From the NCBI RefSeq assembly GCF_026745355.1, contig NC_079203.1:1617249-1681248 (forward strand): a stretch of 64,000 nt of DNA, given 5' to 3'. Positions 54,801 through 64,000 of this stretch are shown here, piece after piece. The notes beneath the pieces were generated by a model that saw only the letters and a list, made by a program, of their open reading frames with translations, ran no database searches and had not been told where the DNA came from. A program made the translations under genes and the position numbers. The stretch's first letter is position 1. Each line of letters opens with the position of its first letter. This stretch comes from Beta vulgaris subsp. vulgaris (lineage: Eukaryota; Streptophyta; Magnoliopsida; Caryophyllales; Amaranthaceae).

Positions 54801-55329
54801 GAACAACCGAGACACCAGCAAGATCTGGATCCTGCTCTTGCAGCAACAAGCTTTTAATATACTCGCGCTCACTATTTCTTTCAAATATTATGGCTGCCTC
54901 TTTCACAAAAGACCGTCCTTCGTTAACCGGATTGGCAAACGAAGGCAACGTTAGCAGAACATCCTTAGCTAGTTTTCTCAAGTACCTTTTGTTTTTATTA
55001 CATCCTCCTATCACTAAAAGATGAGAAAACAAAGAATTGATGTCACAACAAGGTTTAGTGGTACCTTGGCCAGATGATTGGAATCTCCACGTCTCAAAGA
55101 TAAGGAACTCCACCCTGTTGAGTCCATATTTGAGTTTAATCTCCAGCTCTTTGTCGAAAGCTCCGAGCCCGCCCATCTCATTCAGTTGATCGGATGCGCT
55201 CGAGAGCATCAACTTGATCTTCTTTAGTCTGGACATTAATAACCTTCGTTGATCGTTTCCAACAAGGTAAGAGTCTACTCCATCAAACAAATTCTTAGCT
55301 CTACGGTAAAGATTGGTTACAGTATCCAT
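51847..55329 (-). CDS. NLR-type (NB-ARC-LRR) resistance-like protein, single exon
   Basis: 1160 residues from the ATG at 55329. The helical N-terminus (1-90) matches exon 1 of the plus-strand NLR. Then come P-loop GMAGAGKT (180-187), kinase-2 position YLIVLENLS (255-263) lacking the usual Asp pair, a Lys-rich insert (about 267-284) absent from the sister gene, RNBS-B-like GSKILITSRS (306-315), an RNBS-C-like segment (about 335-355), NKCANNLHVV at the GLPL site (about 374-383), RNBS-D-like TSLFPLGYKF (about 436-445) and KAHILMHEV at the MHD site (about 497-505). Leucine-rich repeats follow to about 1150, several with C-xx-L motifs. It is convergent with the other NLR (3' ends about 5 kb apart), fitting an inverted duplication. 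Role as an immune sensor is inferred from the family. Regulation is not visible. Confidence 0.93.
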   Translation of the reverse strand: MDTVTNLYRRAKNLFDGVDSYLVGNDQRRLLMSRLKKIKLMLSSASDQLNEMGGLGAFDKELEIKLKYGLNRVEFLIFETWRFQSSGQGTTKPCCDINSLFSHLLVIGGCNKNKRYLRKLAKDVLLTLPSFANPVNEGRSFVKEAAIIFERNSEREYIKSLLLQEQDPDLAGVSVVPILGMAGAGKTCLTRFVFNDRRVQDHFELKLWLDISGLSNSVELLFKVVENFKIDLTLTTYTHLTHQDLLKTFLDGKQYLIVLENLSVVSSKKQESKKTKTKTKKEKGNGGEWFDMLSNLLDASANCKSGSKILITSRSTSLKHRAFRRLPMAKGAPYLLESLSQNESMALFKNIAFKKIAEEDRNPRLIDISTEIFNKCANNLHVVTIVASILSSEFTNLETWQYVNAMLASIENPVESIQLVVDEIQKVNRDKLLTHTSLFPLGYKFSKADLQPLWDHLGSHGVNTTEEFEKEFEKLVVMGYFFEDRETDKTGDRVYYKAHILMHEVVKYLSRDGYCLLDKPTKAVEADIIRHASFIVDSTWEVPSWLQCAEQLNSLSFLPKESCESVSIGNIDEIFAKLKALRALDLVMVHFKSSPDFIGELKQLVYLRLGISLESFPKCILNLKNLQTLDLRHTAIKKLPENFCELRHLGYLYTGCRLIDLPPSFEELASLQNLDEFIVGENNGLDALAELKFLVGKLKIRYQEGREKHTELVNAKFLATNNLEDLSLSWSSRKEKSIEDVHQKRDAMEFEFLRPPSTLKSFVVKGWKGVNFPKWAMDRFAILLKNLVSLNIADCHNCQHLPSFNSLRALRSLQLWGLTALKWIEICVDDGNVSASKTAYFPSLKYLMLVNLPKLKGWSNMQKRDVKRRQEKHEKHRYVPQQILKCLFELKVSGCPKLMSMPLVPSLETLEAVNIHEKLLKHLLNAHESAESSSDSSASPTLRELHINSVHKLVSLSITISCLQVLTIRECKELTSLLVESPNSLKRLKIQACPSLKNILGALHNLNVLEELKVESCENLSWGGKIEDADGSGDDSERAAWQGLKSLLSFTLTNISKPEPLPRGLSYVRTLKELSLCWLYNLSVLPKSIEQLTQLNRLVIQCCPKVGKIPEFFPNLKSLNQLEIRGCTKLQRRCNQPDGEDCYLIEHISDIDLGELPKPV

Positions 55330-56951
55330 GGTACAAGCTTTTCAGTTTTCAACGATTTGGTAATGAAGCAATTATGATGTAGTATTTTTCTAAAGAGGCC
55401 TTTTTTCTGTTTTTCAAGAGGGTATTGTGATTCAAATACCCAATGCACCTTGAATAATTTCTCAGGTGGGGTTTAGGAGGTTGGCCAACTGGCTAACTAT
55501 AAGGTTGTTTAATGTTTGATAAATTCAACAAGGATAGTATACTATAGAATCATGTGAGGATACAGCTGCACCCATTTAAAAAAAAAAGATGACCACACAA
55601 TTAGAATTTTTTTTAACCAAATACAAAACAATATGTCATGCTAATGAAAACACAATAAAAAGAAGTTGAGAGGTTGAACTCGGTAGCAGATGAAGCTACA
55701 AACACGAAAAGGCAAAACCACAAAATAGTTTTTCCAAAAAAGTTCCCTATTAGAGGCTGACCGAGTTCAAGGCTCCAATCACTCATTAATAAACTACTTA
55801 AAGTGTAGATTTTTGATTTGCATTAACAATGAAGCATCACAAGATAGTCCAATACTCATTGATATACATTGCGAAATCATCTAGAGCTCTGATTATGCAG
55901 ACTTTAGGAATTTAGAACTTGAAAGGATTGTATAATTGTAAACTAATATATTTAATATTTACCATCTAATCTTAAGTTTATAACTTTTAAGTGGAATTCC
56001 CAACTTCTTGTCACCAAATGGACATATCATTCATGGCTAGTAAAGGGTCATCTAATATTATATCTGATTTTACAGAAACAAGCACATGATCATCCCTCAT
56101 TCCCTCTTGTTGCTGGGTATCTAGTCTTAAGTTTTCCTGTCGCCACGTTATCTAGTTTTCAGGGACATATTTGATTGTACAGAAAAGAACAATGCTGGAC
56201 AGAATCACACCTATTGCCATGTTATATCGTCTTCGTGACGCTTTCTATCCAATGACTAGTGTGAGCACAAGACTTATTCTTTCTCCGTTTATGAAATAAG
56301 TGAAACACTTCTCTTTTATTTATTTGAGAACAAGACTTATACTTTCTCCGTTTATGAAAGAAGTGAAACACTCTTCTCTTTTATTTCGTTCAGAATTGAG
56401 TAAGTATATAGGTTAGGACTTATGATAGATTTAGGGTATTTCCGAACCTCTGCCTCCCTCTTTTGTCATCATAATTCACAAAAGATAACTTAAAAATATA
56501 CTGGGCAACTGAGTAAAACAGAAAACAAGATTTTCACAGGCAGCCAAAAAAAAATTACAATAAAACCCATTAAATGTGACAAATAGCAAGAACCAAAGAA
56601 AGAAAGAAATAAATAAGCATATAAATAGGCATAATTCAATCATAATTAACCCATTCTAGGCTTCTAGCATAAATAGGTACTAAATTATCTAGCATATCAA
56701 GTAGAAAAGAGAAAAGTAAGAGAAATGTACCAAGAAGTTGAAGATGCAAACGCTAGCTACCTTCAGGCGAAAACAACCCCGAAGAAGCCGAGATTCTAGT
56801 GACAAGCATATCTGAGAGGCGATTTTTGGGAGACCAATTCTGAGACTTGTATGAGAGAGAAAAAAAGAGACATAGTGTCAAGTGTCTAACTCTCAATGGT
56901 AGAGCTAAATGAAAATTGGCTCGCTACATAGATTTTTCTAGCTAACTCAAC
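55330..56951. other. Upstream region of the second NLR gene
   Basis: A possible leader exon lies at about 56765-56900 on the minus strand, ending GCCTGAAG with donor GTAGCT, which would make a 5' UTR intron. This is speculative. A tandem duplication of about 63 bp (unit with CTTTCTCCGTTTATGAAA) lies at about 56270-56395. No other gene. Confidence 0.4.
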
Positions 56952-58379
56952 TGATAGGCGTGTCGCGCACCTAACAAAAATAAATAACCTAACTCATCCT
57001 CCTAACTATGTAGTAGGGTAAGTCAGGGTCGATCCCACAGAGAGAAAGTTGTTTTATTAGCCCTTAGGTAATGGTAAGACTAAAGGAGATTAATATCTAG
57101 AATAATGGTGGAATTAAACTATACTAATCAATATATAAATAAAAGACTTTACGGTTAAGTATCCCCACTAGCACGAATTAATACAAAACAATTCCTACCC
57201 CAAACTAATCAATTAAATGTTCACAAGGAAAAGTCCACCCTATAAAGTACCATAAACCTCTCCCGAGTATCTATGGCTTCTCTAATATTACTCCCGTGGA
57301 ATCATGCAAATTAAAGACATTAAACACGACACTTTAACTTCCTAACAATCCATTCACCTACTCCGTGGAGAACTTCATGTCTTAATTGAAATACTCAAAT
57401 CCGTCAAAATCCAACTCCCGTTGTGATCAAGACAATGGAATTAGAACAATACTAGTTATCCCTAATCTAGTATTGGAATATGCACAATCAATTAAGAAGA
57501 ACAATTAACAATTAATATGAGAATTTAAAGAAACAATATGAATTAAATCATATAGGGTTCAACTTAACCATAGATAAAAGAAACTACTCTATCATAAAAT
57601 AAATAATGAAATCTAAATCTACAAGAAAACATAAACAAAGAATCAAGAAAGAAACTAATGAACTCATGAATTAATGAAAAAGAATAAAAACTAGGGTTTA
57701 CAATAAAACTAGAGAGAAAGAGAGGAGAGAAAACTAAAACCTAAAACCTAAAAAAAATAACGTGAGAGGGAGAAGGAGAGAGAAAAAGAATCCCCCCACT
57801 TATCTAAATAATATTCACCTAATATAACCAGGAAAGTAATTTACAAGATAAGGAAAATCTTAAATAAATCATTAATAGGCGGATTAGTGATCCGCACGTA
57901 CGCGTGGCAGATTCCAAACAGTGCAATCTTCCGAAAGGCATAACTCCTTGACTAGAAGTCTCCTCGGGGCGTGCCACCTATCGTTGGAAAGCTCTTCAAG
58001 TCTAGTTTCCAAATCTGCTGGAATTACTTGATTTTAAGAATCGCATCAAAAGTTATGATCAGAATAGTGAACATGACTCTTTTTTCACATTTCTTCTAAT
58101 GATTTTCCACTTCGTTTTTGCTCAAACTCGTACTATGACATATCTATACGATCCTTATTCATTGTAGCTTCTTTCCAAGTGCTCCTAATCCTTAAGATTA
58201 GCTAATCATACTCCAAATAAGTTCTCAATGCCTGAAATTCATCAAAAACAAGAAAACATACGAATAGAATAGAAAGCAAACTTAAGAATATAATGCAATT
58301 ATGAAACTAAATATGAAACTAAATGCTCTAAAATGCAACCTAAATGCACCTAAAAACTATATATAAAAATGTCTTATCA
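56952..58379 (-). mobile_element. Solo LTR (TSD TCAAC), minus strand
   Basis: Read on the minus strand it starts TGATAAGACATTTTTATATA and ends CGCGACACGCCTATCA, TG...CA ends with short inverted repeats. The 5-bp duplication TCAAC lies at 56947-56951 and 58380-58384. The minus strand carries the CTGTGGGATCGACCCTGACT block seen near the 3' end of large plant LTRs. There is no internal domain, so recombination between LTRs is likely. Related to 59010-60542. Confidence 0.75.
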
Positions 58380-58822
<443 letters not shown>

Positions 58823-59009
58823 GTTTTTGAAAGAGAAATTTCATTAATTGAAGACAAAACGACATCTACAATAGATATTAAAAAAAACAAGACACATGTA
58901 AACAAGCTAAAATCAAATTCGCCTTCGAAGAAACTACAACGGACTAAATCGAGAAATACAGCGCAACCCCCTTGTATTTGTTGAATCAAGCCGCTATTGA
59001 TGAGGAAGT

Positions 59010-60542
59010 TGATATGTCACAATTATATATAGTTTTTAGATGCATTTGATTGCATTTGGAACTCTCTTTAGAGCATTTAGGTGCATAATGGAATGAATTA
59101 CGTAAGTTGTGCTCTACTACTCCCCATTTGCGTGTTTTGATCATTTTCAGGTTACTTTGATGCAAATTGATTATGATTACCTAAGATCAAGCCTATTAAT
59201 CATTGAAGATGAAGATATCTTGCACAAGGATCACAATGCATCATTTCGGGGCAATTTCGAGTTAAAATGAAGCAAAGAGTTGGTGAAAGAAGTGTCAAAA
59301 CTGACACCTGTTCACTATTTTGGCCATAACTTTTGATATACAATTTATAATCAAGAAATTCCAGTTGGGTTGGAAACTAGACTTAAAGGTCTTTCCAATG
59401 ATAGGTCACACGTCCCAATCCGACATCTGGTTCGAGAGATACAGCCTTCACAAGTTGACGCAAAATCACTGTTTCTCCGCCCGGTCGACCGGGCGGTTTT
59501 GCCCGACCGGGCGAAATCAATTTTTCACCAAAATGCAAGGAATGTTAGCCCGGTCAACCGGGCGAGAAAAGATCCAAAATCGCTTGCGCGCCCGACCGGG
59601 CGGATTTGCTTTTTTGTCGTAAGTTGTGAATCACCGTCGCCCGACCGGGCGGTTCCTCGGGACGCGTTTTTTCGGGATTTTTAGCCGGTTTTGTAATTAG
59701 TATAAATTGGTTTTTAGTTTTTTTTCATGAAGACCACTTTATTTTCTACGTTATTAGAGCAAAATACTTAGTTTTTCTCTCTCTAGTTTTGTTGAACTTT
59801 TAGATTGGAAGATTATATAGATCGTCGATTTGCTTTTTCATCGTTCTTCAATCATTTGGTATTTTTCTCTACTTAGTTTAATTTTATGAATTCTTTTACT
59901 TTGATTATGTTTATTGCGTTTAATATCATCATGAGTGAGTAGTCTATTTCTAGGGTTTAGAGAGAGAAGCCATGTTTATACCTTTTTTATTGTAGTTTGA
60001 TGTTCTTCAATAATTGGATTGAATTAGAATAATTCCTATTGATTTGTTATACTTGTTTAATTCATGTAATTACGCAATATCATGAGTTATGTTTAGCTAA
60101 TAAGAATTAGAATCGAAAGATCATATTCATTATAGGCTTATTACAATAGGTAGATTTGATTATGTTGAGCGACCGTACTGGCATATGTTAATCTAGGAGT
60201 TGTTAGTGCCTGACCAAGGATTAACGAAATACTTCATTTATTTGAACCTCAATCCAAGTGTTGTTGAACTATATTATATTGATTAAACTGGTATAAGCAT
60301 GGTGGACCGAATCGATTGCCCTAGGTTTTTAATTATTTGATAAATTCCCATTTTTCTGCGTTCTAGTTTGTTCTAGTTTAGTTATTAATTCCTCAATTAT
60401 TTTTCCTCTCTGGAAGTAGTTAGATAATTGAACATAAATCTGTAGAACTCCTCTCCCTGTGGATCGACCCGTATTTGCCAGTTTCTGCCAAACAGACACC
60501 GTGCACTTGCGGTATATTTTAAAACACATTAGAAGCCTATCA
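59010..60542 (+). mobile_element. LTR-like repeat in inverted orientation to 56952-58379
   Basis: It starts TGATATGTCACAATTATATA and ends GAAGCCTATCA. It shares with the minus-strand copy the TATATATAGTTTTTAG start, the GGAAACTAGACTT-AG block, the TTTCCAA-GATAGGT block and the CTGTGGATCGACCC/GCACTTGCGG end. No 5-bp duplication is found at these borders, so it may be a recombined or rearranged LTR. It also holds a CCCGG/CCGGG palindrome cluster (59475-59655). Confidence 0.6.
59475..59655. repeat. Cluster of GC-rich palindromes
   Basis: Five copies of a palindromic core (CGCCCGGTCGACCGGGCG and shorter GCCCGACCGGGCG forms) lie within 180 bp in otherwise AT-rich DNA. Confidence 0.85.
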
Positions 60543-61479
60543 TTCTGACATAGTTTTAGAAGAGCATTCTTAATCAAGTCATGTTAATCGCATCCGAGAT
60601 TCCAATACCTTCATGTTGAGTCTTAAACTTCAACCAATGAGAATAGTTTCTCATATCTAAAAATAAAAAAATCCTACTCACAACTCCCATAGGGGAGAAG
60701 AAGATCTCCACAACAGAGACTAAAAATCTCTTATGATGATATCATTTTCTTAGATTGGTAAGGAGAAGTATCATATTTTGGGGAGTGGTTTTTACTACTT
60801 TATGATGATATCATTTTCTCAGATTGGTAAGGAGAAGTATCATATTGGACCGAAAACTCATACAGGTCAATCTGACCTAGCATGCAAGATTCTTTGGAAG
60901 TGATGGAGGAAAATAAGAGAATTCCATCCCCAAAACGCCTTTAATGAGGTTTGAATCCAACAACTATCCTATTAAGGTTATAGATTTGTATAATGATGAT
61001 CTTATATTCTATAATCGTATGGATGATTATACTTTGATTAATATTTGGAGCATGAAGGAAGCTTGCATGCTATTTGGATTTCATCAAGAATCGATTACTT
61101 AATGATATGTGATTATTTTAAGTACGGAAAAGATGTAAATTTAGCATGTTATGTGGTGCATGTTATTAATATTTCTAGCTATCATTATTTTGAATGTAAC
61201 CGTTTTTTTCCTTTTTAACCATTATAGTATGTAGCAAGTGGTGGCTTTTTCAACCATTATAGTATGGAGTGAGTAGTGGCCTTTTTTAACCATTATGTAA
61301 TTGACCTAATATTTAATTGACTTTGGCTTAAATGTAACTATTTTTTAATTGCAGAGACAATCTTCCAAAGAGATTATATTTGAAAAAAAAATACCATGTA
61401 ATATCTTTAAAAAGGATCACCTTTTTATTTAAATGGATTAGTAATTAACTATTCTCAAGTGTGCTCACATAAACTAACA
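60543..61479. repeat. Spacer with two tandem duplications
   Basis: A 65-bp unit (TTATGATGATATCATTTTC...) is repeated at about 60731 and 60799. A roughly 50-bp unit containing TTTAACCATTATAGTATG recurs two to three times at 61210-61300. No gene recognised. Confidence 0.6.
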
Positions 61480-62071
61480 CTAGAATTTTTTGCACGCGAT
61501 GCGTGCTTGAATTTTTTTCAAAGGAGAAACTCAATTTTCTTCGACATAAGAATCAAAATTTGAACATTAGACATACAAAGTATAATTGTTTTTAGTTGTA
61601 AAATTTGTTTGGTTTAGTTTCTGTCACTTAAGTCTCTCACCATTCTTTTTGTTTTTCTTTTTTACTTTTCACAGTTAAATTCTATGAACAAAATAGAAAT
61701 TTTATTGAATTTATTTATGATTTCTAATATTATAATTTTTTAGTTGATTTTTGAATTAAGTACAGTACTTCGTAAATTATTGTAAAGAAAGTGGACACTT
61801 TGATTTCAAGTCAATTTTTTCATAGGTTGTAGTTTGTAAGTGAATTTTTAAGTTTTTGTAAAATTCCTCATTTTAGTGATTTGCATAATGCAAATTATGC
61901 AATTTTATGATTTTAGTTGACTTGTGAGAGTGATTGTTATAATTATATTTTTGGTATTTTTGTTTGAAGTCCCCTTTGATTTGTAAGTGAATTTGTAATT
62001 GAGAATGGAAAGGGGATAGTCTCTTCATTCGGGGACACCATAGCTCCCCCCCTTCCCTTATATAATAGAGA
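61480..62071 (-). mobile_element. Non-autonomous Helitron, minus strand
   Basis: Left end A|CTAG with hairpin GCACGC-GAT-GCGTGC (61491-61506). Right end, reversed, TCTCTATTATATAAGG before T62072. Homologous to 9863-10411. 592 bp, non-coding. Confidence 0.8.
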
Positions 62072-62269
62072 TATGTTCTACTTTAATTCTTGAATGATAT
62101 TTTACATAAACCTTTTTACCTTGATAATTAATTGCTATTGTATAATAGAAAAAGATAGGTCCAAATATATGTAAAAATTTCATTATATATAGGAAACACT
62201 TTTAAAAGTAAATAATTTTTTTCTCTGTCTAACTTCTAAATTCTGATTACACTATAAATACACCTCTAT

Positions 62270-62659
62270 TTTTTTTTTATCATGACCCACTATTAATTGT
62301 GAATGGTTCTTGAGAATAGTGATTTGTAAGTAAAATTTTGTAAATGTTTGTGTATGTATTGATGTTCAAGGTTATTAGTTTTAGTTTATATGTTAATTTT
62401 AAGTTTTAATAAAGTTTCCTTATTATTTAAGTGATTTGCGTGATTTTTATAACGTGATTTTCTCAATTGTATGAGTGGTTTGTAAAGTTTCTTCTTTTAA
62501 GTGATTTGTGATTGAGTGTTGTAAATTAATTTTCGATAGTTTCCTTTGAATGCCGATTTTGATTTTGACATTCCTCTTGTAATTTAGCAAAGGAAGAGGG
62601 GTAAAATAGGCGTTTCAAAAGAGGACACCATTGCTCCCCCTTCCCTTATATAATAGAGA
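62270..62659 (-). mobile_element. Truncated Helitron copy
   Basis: It ends on the right with the same TTATATAATAGAGA|T as its neighbour and repeats its GTGATTTG-rich body. No CTAG hairpin end is found on the left. Confidence 0.5.
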
Positions 62660-62944
62660 TATATCACATTTTCTATACATGTTGGTTAAAAATGATTACT
62701 ATAGAGTCGTATAAGAATTGTTCATGTGAGATCACATTTTCAATACATGTTGGTTCGCTTGATTCCTTACATGAAATAAAAAAAGCACTATGTATTTTCT
62801 TTTTAACAGAAATATAATTTGTTTTGGTTATATACTTATATTATAACCAATATTTCCTTAAATTTTAAAAAATACATTTTCAATAAAAAAAAGTTATTAT
62901 GTAACAACCTAAAAAAGGATTACATTTTTACAACTCATGAACTA

Positions 62945-63915
62945 TCTCTATTATATAGGCCAAGGGGTGAGCTACGATGTCCTCCTATAAGATTACTTTT
63001 CTACGCTTCACATATCAAAAAATATTAATTATAAAATATTCAATTCCTTCTTGATCTATATTAATGTGTAATAACTAATAAGGAAACTTAAGATTAACTA
63101 ACTTATAATAAGATGTAATGTACACATAAAATATTTTCCAGAAAGAAATGCTAAAAAAGAGATATTTTTGATTGAAAATTAAACTACTCTAAATAAAGCA
63201 ATTTCAAACAATTAAATAGTAAGAACTTACAAAGTTTCTTTCTAACTAAACTTCCAATCGGAATCACAATTTTAAAGAACATACATTAACATAAAAATAC
63301 TAAAAAAAAGGAGACAATCTCATCTTTTTATTTTTTGCCTTTTATAATTGTCTTCTGTGTTGATTAGGATAATTTATCATTTTATTTATTTAAAGGCTCT
63401 TAGTGGTCGTTTGTGTTAGTTGGGATAATTCATCTCATCATTATTTAGAAATATGTTCGTAATTCAAATGTATCAAAGAAATAGGCTTATACCATCCAAT
63501 TTCTCAATGTAATGTTACACAATGAATTACACATACTTCCTCCGTTTCAATTTAGTTGTGACACTTTTATTTTGGGTAATACTTCTCACTATCTCTCCCA
63601 TCATATGGGATCCTTTTATTATTATTTTTCTCTATCTCTCTCCCTCTCCAAAAATTGCCTAGCTAGAGTCCGTGATTTTAAAAGTGTTACAACTAAATTG
63701 AAAAGGAGGAAGTATATTAAAGATATTAGCATATATCATCCAACAATATCAACTTATAGTACATTCTGGTACACGTTCATTTATCACATCGGAAAAAATT
63801 GTGAATGATCAAATTAAACTACAATAAAATAGTATAAGTGCATGCATTTAACGCTTTTAAATGTCAATATTAATGTTAATATGTCTTCGCACGCATCACG
63901 TGCATATGAGACTAG
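62945..63915 (+). mobile_element. Non-autonomous Helitron, plus strand
   Basis: It starts A|TCTCTATTATATAGGCC and ends with hairpin GCACG-CATCA-CGTGC then, about ten bases on, CTAG|T. 971 bp, no Rep/helicase, carries a Stowaway MITE. Confidence 0.78.
63536..63712. mobile_element. Stowaway MITE inside the Helitron
   Basis: The ends are CTTCCTCCGTTTCAATTTAG and, reversed, CTTCCTCCTTTTCAATTTAG, flanked by TA. 177 bp. Confidence 0.85.
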
Positions 63916-64000
63916 TAATTATACTATTATCACGGTCTCATATAAAAGTATTTTCACAAACAATGACAACATACAGGAATCAAAGTTGGCTTAACTAGTT

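Noticed and set aside
59475..59655. CRISPR-like array
   Set aside because: Repeats are short palindromes with irregular spacing in a plant LTR-like repeat, with no cas genes.
59010..60542. Second clean solo LTR
   Set aside because: Flanks GAAGT and TTCTG do not match, so it is kept only as an LTR-like repeat.

Overview
This window is nuclear DNA from a flowering plant, almost certainly a eudicot. The evidence is AT-rich sequence, interrupted genes, plant-type NB-ARC/LRR and DUF4220/DUF594 proteins, and dense plant transposons with recognisable target-site duplications (TSDs). A Caryophyllales-type host is only a suspicion. I see no rRNA gene, no real tRNA gene and no CRISPR array.

Three host genes can be supported. 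(1) A DUF4220/DUF594 membrane protein gene on the minus strand (21962 to 16450). It has two phase-matched exons around a 3.3-kb MITE-filled intron and one frame break at a T8 run. (2) An NLR-type resistance-like gene on the plus strand. Its 286-bp first exon (24484-24769) and 2.76-kb second exon (44039-46797) join in frame across an inferred 19.3-kb intron. (3) A related single-exon NLR gene on the minus strand (55329 to 51847), convergent with the first. Both NLRs keep the P-loop but carry unusual kinase-2, GLPL and MHD motifs.

The rest is layered mobile DNA. From left to right: a Helitron end, two adjacent SINEs and a Tourist MITE; a LINE remnant split by a hAT; a long-TIR MULE (9-bp TSD) carrying a 3.7-kb transposase-bearing hAT (8-bp TSD); two Helitrons; and a 5.57-kb Ty3/gypsy chromovirus with 419-bp LTRs and TSD ACCCC. 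The DUF4220 gene follows. The giant NLR intron then holds, in order, a Stowaway with a nested hAT MITE, a Tourist MITE, a second MULE, several Stowaways, a copia gag fragment, a GRF zinc-finger fragment, a hAT with a 6.5-kb LINE inside it, a young non-coding LTR element, and a Tourist MITE against the splice acceptor. Between the NLRs lie a Helitron, copia remnants and a hAT MITE. Right of the second NLR lie two related LTR-sized repeats in inverted orientation, a (TA)n tract and a Helitron cluster.

No cooperating gene system such as an operon or biosynthetic cluster is visible. The most interesting features are the divergent NLR pair, the transposon-packed intron, and the insertion order that the nested TSDs record. 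All family calls are by eye from sequence motifs.
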